Below are positions 11,332-21,674 of a stretch of DNA of 64,000 nt, piece after piece. Origin of the DNA: Linum tenue (lineage: Eukaryota; Streptophyta; Magnoliopsida; Malpighiales; Linaceae); contig CAMGYJ010000011.1 in NCBI GenBank assembly GCA_946122785.1, forward strand, positions 13,764,001 to 13,828,000, given 5' to 3'. Under the pieces are notes generated by a model, which saw nothing but the letters and a program-made list of their open reading frames with translations, searched no databases and was not told the DNA's origin. A program made the translations under genes and the position numbers. Within the stretch, counting starts at the first letter, position 1. The number at the start of each line of letters is the position of its first letter.

Positions 11332-11459
11332 CCTACTAGAAGTTATCATGATTTTGTCCTAAAACGATTTTATGTGGTATTTACAAAACGATTTGAAGAG
11401 TTTTGTTGCGTCGTCTTTAATCTTTTGCACATTCAAATTTTTTTATTGTTCTCAACAGA

Positions 11460-11871
11460 CCGTTTGATACCAAATGAATCGAGAATTCATTTAAGTGGAA
11501 AATGAATTACCGTGTAGAATTCATTGTATTCAAATGAAATCCTATATTTGGTATGCTATATTCAAATCGTTAGAAATAAAATAAAATGTCGCGTAGAATT
11601 CATTGTCAAATGAATTCTTGTGTTTGGTATGTCATATGTATAAGTAATTTAGTTAATAAAAGGAAGGTATTTATGTCATTCTATTATAATTAATAAATAC
11701 TTGTGGAATTCATTTGGAAATTCCATCTCGAAGAGAATTGCTATAACTAGTTCCAATTCCATAGAATTCAAAATTTAGAATTGAAAATGAATTTTTTTCA
11801 ATACCAAATACAAAACTATTTTATTTCAAAATGAATTTCTCAAAACTTATGAAATTCATTTATACCAAACC
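11460..11871. mobile_element. Possible AT-rich miniature inverted-repeat element
   Basis: The left end GTTTGATACCAAATGAAT is complementary, with mismatches, to the right end ATTCATTTATACCAAACC. The interior repeats GAATTCATT blocks. No convincing target duplication was seen, so family and limits are tentative. Confidence 0.4.
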
Positions 11872-11904
11872 ATACAAATCACACTAAATCACGGAAAAAT
11901 TCTT

Positions 11905-11960
11905 GAGTTTTTTCCAATAATATCACCTTTAAAAAAAAATACAAAACTAGCACCCATATG
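11905..11960 (+). repeat. Left terminal inverted repeat of the first PMD-MULE
   Basis: It pairs with 18085-18139 on the opposite strand. The outermost GAGTTTTTTCCA and the inner ACAAAACTAGCACCC are exact matches. Small indels occur in the A-rich middle. Confidence 0.85.
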
Positions 11961-11999
11961 AAAAAATTGACAGAAATAACACCAATTCTTTTGGAACGC

Positions 12000-12290
12000 A
12001 CCCCTAAGATGCGTTTTATAAGTATACTGCACCAGAAGGGTGCGTTTTACTTATAAAACGCATCATAGGGGTGTGTTCCAGTTCACAAAACGCACTAGGG
12101 CGATGCGATTTACTGCTGCTACAGAACGGTCTTCAAGACCGTTGGATGGAGGGGCGATCGGGCGGCTGAACGTTTGCCAGCGGAGCCATCCGCGCCAAGG
12201 ATTGCAGATCGCACGCCCGAGATGCGGTCAACCCTAGGGAAGCGCAAAACGCATCGGGAGGGTGCGATTTCCCTTAGGGCAAAATTACCC
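12000..12290. repeat. Left subterminal array of GCGTTTT/AAAACGC inverted motifs
   Basis: GTGCGTTTT, AAAACGCAT, AAAACGCAC, GATGCGATTT and related words recur in both orientations, some as near hairpins (GCGTTTTACTTATAAAACGC). A matching array lies at the other end of the element (17670-18055). Subterminal motif arrays in transposons often bind transposase; that role is inference here. Confidence 0.65.
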
Positions 12291-12439
12291 AACCACCCCT
12301 GGAGGGTGCGGTCTGATTTCTTCACACCCCCCCTTCCCCTCTCATTTCTTCACACCACAACCCATTCTTCCTTCTCTCTCTACAATTTATCTCTCTAAAC
12401 CCTCCCCTCCCAAAAGCCTAGGAAATAGTGGTATGTTGG

Positions 12440-12458
12440 TTGCGGCTAAGTCCGATCT
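12440..12458 (+). other. 19-nt leader sequence shared by both PMD genes
   Basis: TTGCGGCTAAGTCCGATCT occurs identically here and at 59807-59825, in each case about 70-95 bp upstream of the PMD start codon. The flanking sequence is much less conserved. It may be a conserved 5' UTR element or simply shared ancestry. Confidence 0.6.
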
Positions 12459-12534
12459 GCCATCAGAAAACATTTCTTAGGTTTTTTCCTCAAAACCCGC
12501 CGAGCCGAAGCTCTGTCCGAATTGCGCCGAAAAA

Positions 12535-14720
12535 ATGGCCGATTGGTGGCAAGGAGAAGGAGTTTATGTTGATGAATTTCAAGCGGTACGTATTCATTAT
12601 TCTGGTTTAATTTTTGTTGTTGTTATAAGTTTTTTAATTAATCTATGTACTAACCTCGTTGTTATTTTATCGTAGGTTGGGGAGGACGTCGATATATACA
12701 ACCAACGGTATTATCTCGAGCAAGGACCGTTGGATCCAACCGACTTGTACGACCAACCCAACCATCGGTCAAGGGATGTTTGGAACACCCGGTACATGCA
12801 ATTCTTCACCATTTGTCCTTCTTTTATTTTGTTAATGTATTTAGTGTAATATAAAATAAATTTATGTTGATTTTTTAATCGTGTTGGTGGTTTTCAATAA
12901 TTTAATCGAATACATAGCGCCACTTACTTCAACTCTTTATAAAGAGATGCACGTCTAAGGAAATGAGGTTTTAAGCGATTATCATATCCTCCCATTACCT
13001 GGGAAAATCGGGTATTAAGAGATCCTCGGATCCCCCCTTTTTCTGTCAAAAAGACTGCGTTTCTAAGAAGATGTATACCTCTTCTAAGAGTCTAACGAGT
13101 GTTGCTTTGTATTCGATTAAATTATTTAAAACAACCTATACGATTAAATTATTTACCAAACAACCAATACGATTTATTTTTATGTGCACAAAAAGAATTT
13201 TATTAATTTCAAACATTTGAATATGTATGTTTCTATTTAAATTATTATTCATTAACAATGTTATTTATGTTAATTAATTTAGTATGTTTGTATTACGATA
13301 ATATGTATGTACCTCTTTAGATTATTATTCATTTACAATGTTATTATGTTAACTAATTTAGGACTTTTGTTTTATGATAATATGAAATGTCTTTTTATGA
13401 TAATAAAATTCTGCTTGATGTCGCATAATTTAATTTAATTAATTTAGTTATAAGAAAAAAACCCTTACTAATATATAATAATTAACGTGTAAATTTTCGC
13501 TAGGAGGCACAAACAATAATCCGCTACAGGGGTACCACCAATGTGCTCCCATTCCACCCAGCTATCTTGCCCTTTCTCAAAAGGGCACGGTTAGACTCGA
13601 TTAGGCATTTTAACGGCATCCAAATTGATCGCCAACTCATCACCGCATTAGCCGAGAGATGGAGAAAGGAGACCTATTGTTTCAACTTTAGAGAAGGAGA
13701 GGCCACCATCACGCTAAAGGATGTCGCCATCCTAACCCATCTGCCCATCGACGGCAAACCGGTGTGCGTGAATGATCATCCCCCCGAGGATCGTGACGGT
13801 ATGCCCGGTTGGGTTCATTTCATCCACAGTCATTTGGGAGTGAAAGTACCGGTGAAGGGTTGAGTTGATGCGACCGATCGCATGCCACCAATGAGGAAAC
13901 ACCAAGTCTCAATTACATGGTTGACGAAGTATTTTAGAGACCATTACGAGAGTCATCCCCTAACCGAGGAAAGTCCGGAGGATGAGAAGGAGAGATATGC
14001 TCGTGTCTATCTCATAGGCATGATCGGAGGAGTGTTCTTCTCCAAGAAATCAAGCAATCTCCTTAGCTGTGGATGGCTTAGGATCATCTTCAGTAGTTGG
14101 GAGGAGATGGGGAGTATAGTTGGGCATCCGCTTGCCTAGCTATGATCTACCACAACTTGTGCAATGCGTCTCTAAAGGCTGCGAGGGAGGTCAGCGGCGC
14201 AATGTTCATCGTCCAATTTTGGGCTTGGGAGCATATGCCATGGATTGCACCGGTCCAACGTCCAGACAGGGATTGGCCAATCGATCATCCCCTAAGAGGT
14301 GAAGCTTATGGTACAAGGTAAACTTCTCATACCCCATCATGTAGTCATAACACATTTTCCCTTGTGTTTTATCTTATTGTAGTTTCATTATTGCCTTATT
14401 AATAAGGTGGCTCGGACACACCACATGCGACAACCTTGTCTAACACAAGTTGGACGAGTATCGGAGGAGGTTTGCGCGACTTTGGGAAGGAGAGGTAACT
14501 TCTATACTGCGATCCATTTATATTTTTTTCCATGGGACTACATGTATTTTTCTAATTAATTAATCTTACGTTACTCATTTCTTTCTTGTAGATCGTCTTC
14601 GATCCATACCCGGAGAACATCGTTCATTGGCATCTCCAGAAATTCCCCGGTCATATCGGGCAATGGTGCACGAGGGTTCCTCTAATTTGTTATCGGGCAA
14701 TGGTGCACGAGGGCAATCGT
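12535..14720 (+). pseudogene. Plant mobile domain (PMD, MAIN-like) gene, decayed, transposon-borne
   Basis: PMD proteins of the MAIN/MAIL1 family act in plant nuclei with the phosphatase PP7L in gene expression and transposon silencing; many relatives sit in transposons. Inferred exons are 12535-12585, 12676-12791, 13530-14316, 14407-14494 and 14592 onward, each matching the intact gene at 59894-62774. PMD landmarks are PFLKRARLDSIRHFNG, EGEATITLKDVAILTHLPI and RYARVYLIGMIGG. Lesions are an in-frame TGA at 13861, a frameshift near 14105 and a stop in exon 4. The gene ends abruptly after VPLICY, where it meets the transposase 3' end. The C-terminal Gln/Pro and Arg/Gly tail of the intact relative is missing. 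Confidence 0.82.
12931..13104 (+). repeat. About 175-bp repeat in PMD intron 2
   Basis: It closely matches the reverse complement of 15440-15618. Shared words include GGTTTTAAGCGATTATCAT and GGGAAAATCGGGT. The other copy lies in the transposase intron, and each copy is in the same sense as its host gene. Confidence 0.75.
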
Positions 14721-17460
14721 ACAGCGGCCAATAACCTTCATCAGGCAATGCACGGAAACTCCGTCCATAGTTGTTTTTGAGTGAGTCGATATTGAAGAAT
14801 GGACTAACGAAGTGACGGGGGTCTTTGCTCCTGCTTTTAATTACGGCCATTGCATGAGAACAAGGCCACCCTCTCCCCTGATACTTCTGGCATGATCACT
14901 CACCAACTTTGATCTTGAAATTGACCAAAACTTCATGACGGTGGCCCCCCCTTCTACCATCCTCCCGATGTCCAGTCGTCACACTATACTCACCAGTTGC
15001 CCGATTCATAACGGTGACATTATGTCGACTGCTCTTGCGATTGTCATTATCCATTACTTCAGTGACTTTATAGTCATGGACCTTTACCTGTGCCTCGTTC
15101 GTCCTTGCCCAGTGGAGTCGGTTCACGAACCATGCATTCGTTTTCCAAAAAGTCATTTCCACAATGGCAGAGATTGGCAGTGCACGAACGGAGTTGATAC
15201 TCTCACTTGAGTTGGTTGTGGCAATACCCCATCTTTTCCCTCCATCTTTATGAAATGTCCACATGGATAGATCGTGTCCATCCAGCCACTGTACCCCTTC
15301 AGGGCATAACTCGCGCATCTTCTGCAACTTCTCCTGAAATTTTTTCTCCTGGTATGCAACCGCTGAATAACACACAAGAAAGTAGTATGTTAGTCAATGA
15401 TCGTCAGTTTAGTACAATTTCAAACAACACGGTCATACTCTCATTAGAATCTTAGGAGAGGTATACACCTCCTTAGAAACACAGCCTGTTTGACAGAAAA
15501 GGGGGGATCCGAAGATCGCTTAAAACCCGATTTTCCCAGGAAATGGGAGGACCATGATAATCGCTTAAAACCCCATTTCATTAGGCATGCATCTCTTTAG
15601 AAAGAGTCTAACAAGTGTACAGCTCTCCATATTACAAGATATTGTTAATTGAGAGCAATAGAGAGCTTACCAATCCACCACAAATTATCAGCAAGCTTCT
15701 TCCGCTTGAAATGATGGTTCCAGTTGCTCTTGAAGTGTCGTATGCACCACCTTTGGGACCAATTCCAGGTTGGATCCAGGCCTAAGATGGCAGCTCTAAT
15801 GTCGGCGTGCCGATCAGAGATTATTGTCAGGTTCGTCCCCTTAGTGACGTGGAGCTGAAGTTGTCGAAAAAACCATCCATAGCTATCAGCATTCTCTCCC
15901 TCTACAATGGCGAAGGCTAAAGGAAATACTTGTCTAATTTGCATCCGCCCCACTGGCAATCAGGAGAGTGCCCTTGTACTTGCCGGTAAGGAATGTACCA
16001 TCCACTTGGATCACAGGGATACAAAAGCCAAAACCATCAATAGATGGCTTGAATGCCCAAAACAGTCGGCTGAAATGGCGTTTGTTACCTGGCTCTAGGG
16101 GTTGTATCTCTTCATCTTGATATCGAGGGGAGAACACAGTGTCAGGGTTAGACGCCTCCAATGCCAGTATTAACCTGGGAAGGAATGCATATGATTCTTC
16201 CCAATCACCAAAGACGGCGGCCAGAGCTTTCTGCTTTCCATGCCACGCCTTCTTATAGTTAATCATATAACCATAACGACTTGCAATGTCAGCGATTATG
16301 ACTTTCACCTTCAGATCCGGTTCGGCCTCAATCAGATGCTTGATAGCCGCAGCAACCACCCTGGATTTCAACTGTCGATGGCCTTGGGAAGTTATGGATG
16401 ACACACATGTGTGTGTGTTCACCGCACGGGATATGACCCAGCGGCCGTGTCTCTTGCTGTTGATGGTCCGAATCCTAACATTGCACCCCTCGTGATGATT
16501 ACGACATCTGACTATGAGCCTTTTGGTGTTGGAATGAGTTGTGTGCCATTCAAAATGCTCATTGCTTCAGTCTCAATGGCGTGCCGCACCTCCTTCTTCG
16601 AGCCAAATTGTTGGCCCTTCGTAAACCCAGTGAGTGGGCCCCATATTGGGATCTCTAGCGTCTAGAATGTGATTGTAGTAGGGGACTGGTACACGGTCAG
16701 GAGCCACATCATGATCGTTATCTGAATCTGACTCTGGTCCTGAATCATCAGCACCTTCAAGAGGGTCGGAGCTGTCTGCACTGACGTTGTTCTCTCCTTC
16801 TTCATCGGAGGGGTCGCTGACTGGTGCTGGCATGGCAGCTTCCATCTGATCCAGCTCATGAAAGGCACCTTCATCAGCTCCATAATGGTAGTTGTGAAAA
16901 CTACCGCTGCCTGATTGGAAGTTGTACTGGGGTTGGTTGCCGAGGTCCGGTTGAACTTCTTCTTCATATGACGGGAAAGATTGATGATGGCCTTCACCTT
17001 GCTCTTGGTACTGAAAATAGGAATGAGGATCATGGTAACTTTGGTAGGGATGATCGCTATATAATTCACCTCGACCATGGATACCAGATGTTTGACCGTG
17101 TCCAGAATGACCTCCAACGCCAACGGCTGGCTCGGGGTAAACGAACATCTCGGCTTTGGCCAATTTGTTGGACCTCAAGAATTCGAGCATGGAATCTACT
17201 TCATCTTGAGTGGTTATGGTATATTCCTCATGCCACAATGACCCACTTTCTCTGTTTGGATATCGGTACACCATACGATCTACTATTCTCGTGCCATCCA
17301 TGCAAGTAACGTTAGTGCATATTTGATGGAGGTCTTCAAGCTTCGATCTGGTAACGACCTTTATTTTCTGAAAATTGCCACCGACGTAGGTGGCACCCTT
17401 TCCGGTCTCTTCCGTGTAACCATTCCACCGTAAGCCAAGCGTGAACTGGCGGAATGCCAT
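14690..17460 (-). pseudogene. MULE transposase, decayed, first PMD-MULE
   Basis: This encoded the DDE transposase that cuts and pastes MULEs in the nucleus. The start MAFRQFTLGLRWNG lies at 17460. After an acidic low-complexity region come a Cys/His DNA-binding segment (about 16480-16360), the first catalytic Asp in QVDGTFLTGKYKG, the second in TIISDRHADIRAAI, the intron 15670-15363, and the Glu in TTNSSESINSV. A SWIM zinc finger follows near 14870 (SCQKYQGRGWPCSHAMA). Lesions are stops and a frameshift near 16570, a frameshift near 15945, and a TGA that replaces the first SWIM Cys at about 14900. All three catalytic residues remain. The second PMD-MULE keeps the same intron and an intact SWIM finger. 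Confidence 0.85.
15440..15618 (-). repeat. About 175-bp repeat in the transposase intron
   Basis: This is an inverted copy of 12931-13104, inside intron 15363-15670. The two copies could fold on each other in DNA or in a read-through transcript. Confidence 0.75.
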
Positions 17461-17651
17461 TTGCACACAAAAAAACCGTAGTTCAGTTAATATCATAAAA
17501 ATCACAAATTACAAATAACATTAAAAAGTAACACAAAATAAACTTAAGAGTTAATGTTAATGGCAAAAACACTAAAGAAATATAGAGATACAACAGAAAA
17601 ATGAAAAGAGAGATGGAGAGGTGTGAAGAATAGAGGTTTTCCGGGCAGTCT

Positions 17652-17658
17652 TATATAG
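17652..17658 (-). promoter_or_regulatory. Candidate TATA box of the transposase gene
   Basis: The minus strand reads CCTATATAAG, about 190 bp upstream of the transposase ATG at 17460. The spacing suits a promoter with a leader of roughly 160 nt. Confidence 0.5.
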
Positions 17659-17669
17659 GCAAAAAAATG

Positions 17670-18055
17670 AGGAAAACCGCACATCTAAGGTGCGGTTTTG
17701 GCCTGCCATGCAACCCTACGTCCATAATTCTGCATGGGTGATTGTCGGGTGTCGGAAAATAATTGACACACAGACCGCACTTGGGGGGTGCGGTCTGTGT
17801 GGCTAAACCGCAACTTAGATATGCGGTTTGGTTTTGGAGGAATAAACCGCATCTCTAAGGTGCGGTTTGCCTAGGTCAGGCCAAAACCGCACCTCGGCCA
17901 TGCGTTTTGTGTAGGGCAGACGTGAAAACGCATGGCCAAAATGCGGTTTAGCCCCAGGAAAATGGACCGCACCCTACAGGTGCGGTTTATATATAAAACG
18001 CACCTGGAGGATGCTGTTTTTATATAAAACGCACCACAAGGGTGCGGTCCGAAAA
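17670..18055. repeat. Right subterminal array of TGCGGTTT/AAACCGCA motifs
   Basis: About fifteen copies of GGTGCGGTTT, AAACCGCACC, AAACGCACC and close variants lie within 390 bp, many as inverted pairs around short loops such as AAACCGCATCTCTAAGGTGCGGTTT split by TCTCTAA. This is the counterpart of 12000-12290. Confidence 0.7.
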
Positions 18056-18084
18056 AAAGGGTGCTAGTTTTGTAAATATTTTTG

Positions 18085-18139
18085 GAAGGGTGCTAGTTTT
18101 GTAAATTTTTTTTAAAGGTGATATTTCTGGAAAAAACTC
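18085..18139 (-). repeat. Right terminal inverted repeat of the first PMD-MULE
   Basis: It pairs with 11905-11960 and is followed directly by the target duplication AAAATTCTT. An extra copy of GGGTGCTAGTTTTGTAAAT lies just inside it. Confidence 0.85.
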
Positions 18140-18148
18140 AAAATTCTT

Positions 18149-19370
18149 GCCCTTCCATAACGGGTGTCAAGCAGAAGAGCGACCGTCAACCGGACTAATT
18201 GGTGGACTGCTGCTGAGTACTGCTGACACTTTGACCCGCTTAGGTGAAGGTGCGCTGACGTGTTGTTCCGTCCTGACGCCGACGACGGGAGTTAGATCTG
18301 ACTTGAGATATAAAAACTGTTTTGGTCCAAGAAACTTACCAGGAAAAGGTCATTTGATTCCATTCCAAACCCGGTCTAACCTCATGATCGGTCGTGTTGG
18401 ACCGTTTCACTCCTTCCACAGACCAATTTACGAACGTAACCGGAAATATATATCCATATGCAATGCAATGAACTATGACCAGCCACTGGAGTTGGGCCGT
18501 TGTTGATGGCCGCCACTGGTTGCACGTCGTCGGTTCACAGTCACCGTTCGTTGTCGCCATTGACATATTGTGCTTGTAGTGAACATTCTTTTTAGATGAT
18601 TGTTACTTTGTTAGTCCGAAAATTTGAATGCAGAGTACGATGGATGTGATTATTATATATTTGAATTCTCATTATATCCGACCTTTTGATGAGAATGGTA
18701 AGAGTATACATGCCGCCGGCTTGGGATACAGTGAGTAACCACTGGTTACTGATCTGTAAGTAACTCACCCGGAGCCGTTGATCTAGGACGGAGCGATCAT
18801 GTGGCTGGGATTGATGCGGGGTGATGAGGGGTATTTCTGTCCGCTTTTTGAATTTTTAATTGTTTCCTTTTTTTAATTTGTTCAACATTTATTAGTTTGC
18901 TTTGCATGGAGAAGAGAGAGTTAGTGTCTTATCTCTGCAACTCTCTTTTCCTCTTTTTTTGTTCCTTTCTCTCTCTCATTTTCCTTATTCTCTAGATCTA
19001 ATCTCTTATTCTGTTCTTCATTTTTCTCTCTAGCAATCTCCTCTTTCTTTGTTCCTTTCTCTCTGCCAATCTCTTTCTTCTCTAGATCTAATCTCTTTGC
19101 AGCTGCTTCTTCCTTATGTTCTTTCTTTTCTCGGCCTCAAAATAGATGACGTTCCATATTGACAAAGAGGGGACGGATCTATGTGAGTTAAGTTTGCATG
19201 TTTTATATTTTAGTATTTGTTTGTGAATTTTCAATTCCGATCTTCCTCCTCTTTTTTGTTGTTGCATTTGGTGTTCTTGATTGCAGAGGAGAAATGAGAG
19301 GAGACAGAAGACGAGTTTTTTTTTGTCTCTCCCTCCTTCTGTTTTCTTCCTTGTAGGTAATATGTATTGG
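18149..19370. other. Intergenic stretch, no gene recognised
   Basis: Short ORFs occur but show no family signal. From about 18900 the sequence is CT-rich, with two related runs containing CTCTAGATCTAATCTCT. GGTTACTGA words near 18740 have counterparts near 20450, which could mark ends of a larger non-autonomous element, but the match is poor. Confidence 0.4.
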
Positions 19371-19383
19371 TATTACCACACTA

Positions 19384-20137
19384 TACCATATGGTAATGTG
19401 TGATAACTAAATGTATCTTTATGGTCACGAGTTTTATCATGGTGGTAGTGGGTGGTAATCGACTCCAGTTCTGAGAAAAAAGAGTTAGAAGACAATGAAG
19501 CTGGAGAAGAAAGTGAAGAGAGTCGTAATTGTATATATATATATACCGAGATTACCACACTATACCATATGGTAATGTGTATATACCATATGGTAATTTG
19601 TATATACCATATGGTAATTGTGTATATACCATATGGTAATGTGTATATACCACACTATACCATATGGTAATGTGTATATACCATATGGTAATGTGTCTAT
19701 ACCATATGGTAAAGTGTGGTAACGAAATGTATGTTTATGGATATCGTGTTTTACTATGGTCGTAAAGGATTGTAATTAGATTTATATTATTTTTGTATGG
19801 TTTTACCTTCTCATACCATGTGGTATTGTATGGTATTTACAATTAATTTGTGTTCATTCGATTAACCATGTTCTACTATGGTGGTATTGTATGGTAGTTA
19901 GATTTACCATATGTTGATATTACCACACTATACCATATGGTATTGGGTGGTAACGAAATATATATTGATATTACCACACTATACCATATGGTATTGGGTG
20001 GTAACGAAATATATATTGATATTACCACAGTATACCATATGGTATTGGGTGGTAACGTAATATATATTGATGTGCCAAATTTTTTCATACCATATGGTAT
20101 GGTCAATACCAGTCATTACCATATGGTAATGACTGGT
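19384..20137. repeat. Expansion of the palindrome ACCATATGGT
   Basis: The perfect 10-bp palindrome ACCATATGGT, usually inside TATACCATATGGTAAT, occurs at least a dozen times. At 19552-19712 the units are about 20 bp apart. Each unit is its own reverse complement, so the tract can form small cruciforms or hairpins. Spurious ORFs run through it on both strands. Confidence 0.85.
19919..20075. repeat. Three tandem copies of a 51-bp unit
   Basis: The unit starts TACCACACTATACCATATGG and contains the palindrome, GTATTGGGTGGTAACG and TATATATTGAT. Starts are near 19921, 19972 and 20023. It is a higher-order repeat built on the palindrome array. Confidence 0.8.
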
Positions 20138-21326
20138 AATAACTGACAAATTTTTTTATGTCTGAAAAATATCAAAGTGGATATCATTTTGAAGAGCACA
20201 ATTAATCTGATCTAACTGTGCAAAAAAAATTAAATTCCGACTTAAAACGAGTGAGAAATCGTCCGTTAAAGATTAAGAGAAGGAAAATTAAAGGTTGTTT
20301 GAGGAGAGAGAAGGCGCTGATGTGATCTGGTCAGCGTCCGTCAGCGCGTCAGAGACATCATTAAATAGGGGTGCAATTTTACCTTAGTGCCCCTCCGTAT
20401 TTTTTTTAAATAAAAAGAAAAAGCTGACACGTGGGGGCCAGGGGAAGGGGTTACTGATGGTTACTGATGGGATGGTTACTGAGGTGATGCGGACCCCATG
20501 CCGCCCGCGAAAGTTGACGATCGATGATATTCTTTTTGTACAAATTAAATTTTTTGCTAGTAACTTATGTACATAAATAGTTACTTGCGCGCATTTGGAG
20601 TTAGAGTTACTAACAAAGATGGTACAGTGTAGCACATGTATTCAAAGCTAATCACAATGGCCGGTCAGTCATAAAGAAAAATGCCACTGAAATGATCATA
20701 TTGCCAAGTCTATCACATCACATACAGGAAGTTGCAGACTAGTTTTCGATAGGTTCCCTGATCCGTCTTGTGCAATATAAAATTCATAGCCGAACATGTT
20801 GCAATCACTTGACTAATTGGATTGAACTACTCTTGCTTTGCTAGCTAGCTAGCCAGCCAGCCTGACCATAGCTCAATCTCCCTTTCACCGTACATCTCGA
20901 CCCTTTCCTCCTACCAGAGGCCGACCCGATTTAGTGAAAGGGTTGTCAATTAACAACCCTTAGATCCAAATTTGAGACAAAAAAAAACTTCTATAAAATT
21001 TTGTTTTAGTGATCATGATAGTATTTAGACACGATATTACTTTTACCAATTCTTAATAATTTTAATTTATCGTTAAACACCCTTAATAAAATTCATGGTC
21101 CACCGTTCCTCCCTACCTTCCAATCAGGCAGATCCCCCCTTAAATACACACAACTTTTCCATTATTGAACCGCACATTCACAAAAGCCCAAAATTTATAT
21201 AAACACACACATTTCCTTCTTTAAGTTCTCCCCTACCATATAACCACTAAACAACAATCTAATATTGTTTCATTTCTTAGTTTATTTGCTACACAATCTA
21301 TATATACCAGACCAATATTCATCGTC

Positions 21327-21674
21327 ATGGCAGGTTTTAGCAATAGCTTCGCATTCGTCATGACGACAACAATATATAGCTCTCTGGTCGCTGAGATTTC
21401 TGATGGCATCGTCGCTGCTGCCGGGCCATTGCATGGAGAGCAGATTAAATGGCGGGACGAAAGCTTTCTGCGGATTCAGTCTCCCCAGAGAGGTCCAGTT
21501 CCGCCGTCTCAGCCTTCCCCTTGCGGCCACACACTCGGCGGAATCGGCCACTGTCCATTGACCGAAATGAACTACGCCGGCGGACGTTTCCGGAGCCGCC
21601 ACCTCCCGGTCATGCCACAACGACATCGTTTCCCTCTTCCGACATGCCGTGGCGGATCCAGAAATTCTACATAG
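21327..21674 (+). CDS. Secreted peptide precursor, CTNIP/SCREW-like, copy 1 (possibly damaged C-terminus)
   Basis: This 115-residue ORF is paralogous to 23743-24081. Both begin MAG and share the segment ending QRGPVPPS, then a Cys-Gly-His-Thr block, a second Cys and EMNY. Here the pair is spaced Cys-X9-Cys (CGHTLGGIGHC). This arrangement resembles CTNIP/SCREW phytocytokines, which leave the cell and are sensed by the receptor kinase HSL3/NUT in defence and water-loss control; the family call is from memory. The N-terminal hydrophobic segment is weaker than in copy 2. After FRSR the frame diverges from copy 2, which suggests a frameshift, and transposon-like sequence begins at the end of the ORF. 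Confidence 0.5.
   Translation: MAGFSNSFAFVMTTTIYSSLVAEISDGIVAAAGPLHGEQIKWRDESFLRIQSPQRGPVPPSQPSPCGHTLGGIGHCPLTEMNYAGGRFRSRHLPVMPQRHRFPLPTCRGGSRNST

Larger units (their letters stand above)
11905..18139. mobile_element. Mutator-like element carrying a PMD gene and a MULE transposase, complete ends
   Basis: The 6235-bp element begins GAGTTTTTTCCA and ends TGGAAAAAACTC. The inverted ends continue inward with TATCACCTTTAAAAAAAA and ACAAAACTAGCACCC, giving terminal repeats of roughly 55 bp. A perfect 9-bp direct repeat AAAATTCTT flanks it (11896-11904 and 18140-18148), which is diagnostic of MULE insertion. Inside are a plus-strand plant-mobile-domain gene and a minus-strand transposase that meet tail to tail near 14700. 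Both are broken, so the copy is not autonomous now. GGTGCGGTTT-type motifs crowd both subterminal regions. Confidence 0.9.

Noticed and set aside
19452..20146. ORFs on both strands through the palindrome array
   Set aside because: The protein repeats (YHMV, YIPYGN) are direct readouts of the palindromic DNA repeat.
18710..20510. A larger transposon bounded by GGTTACTGA words that would contain the palindrome array
   Set aside because: The end similarity is short and uneven and I found no target duplication.
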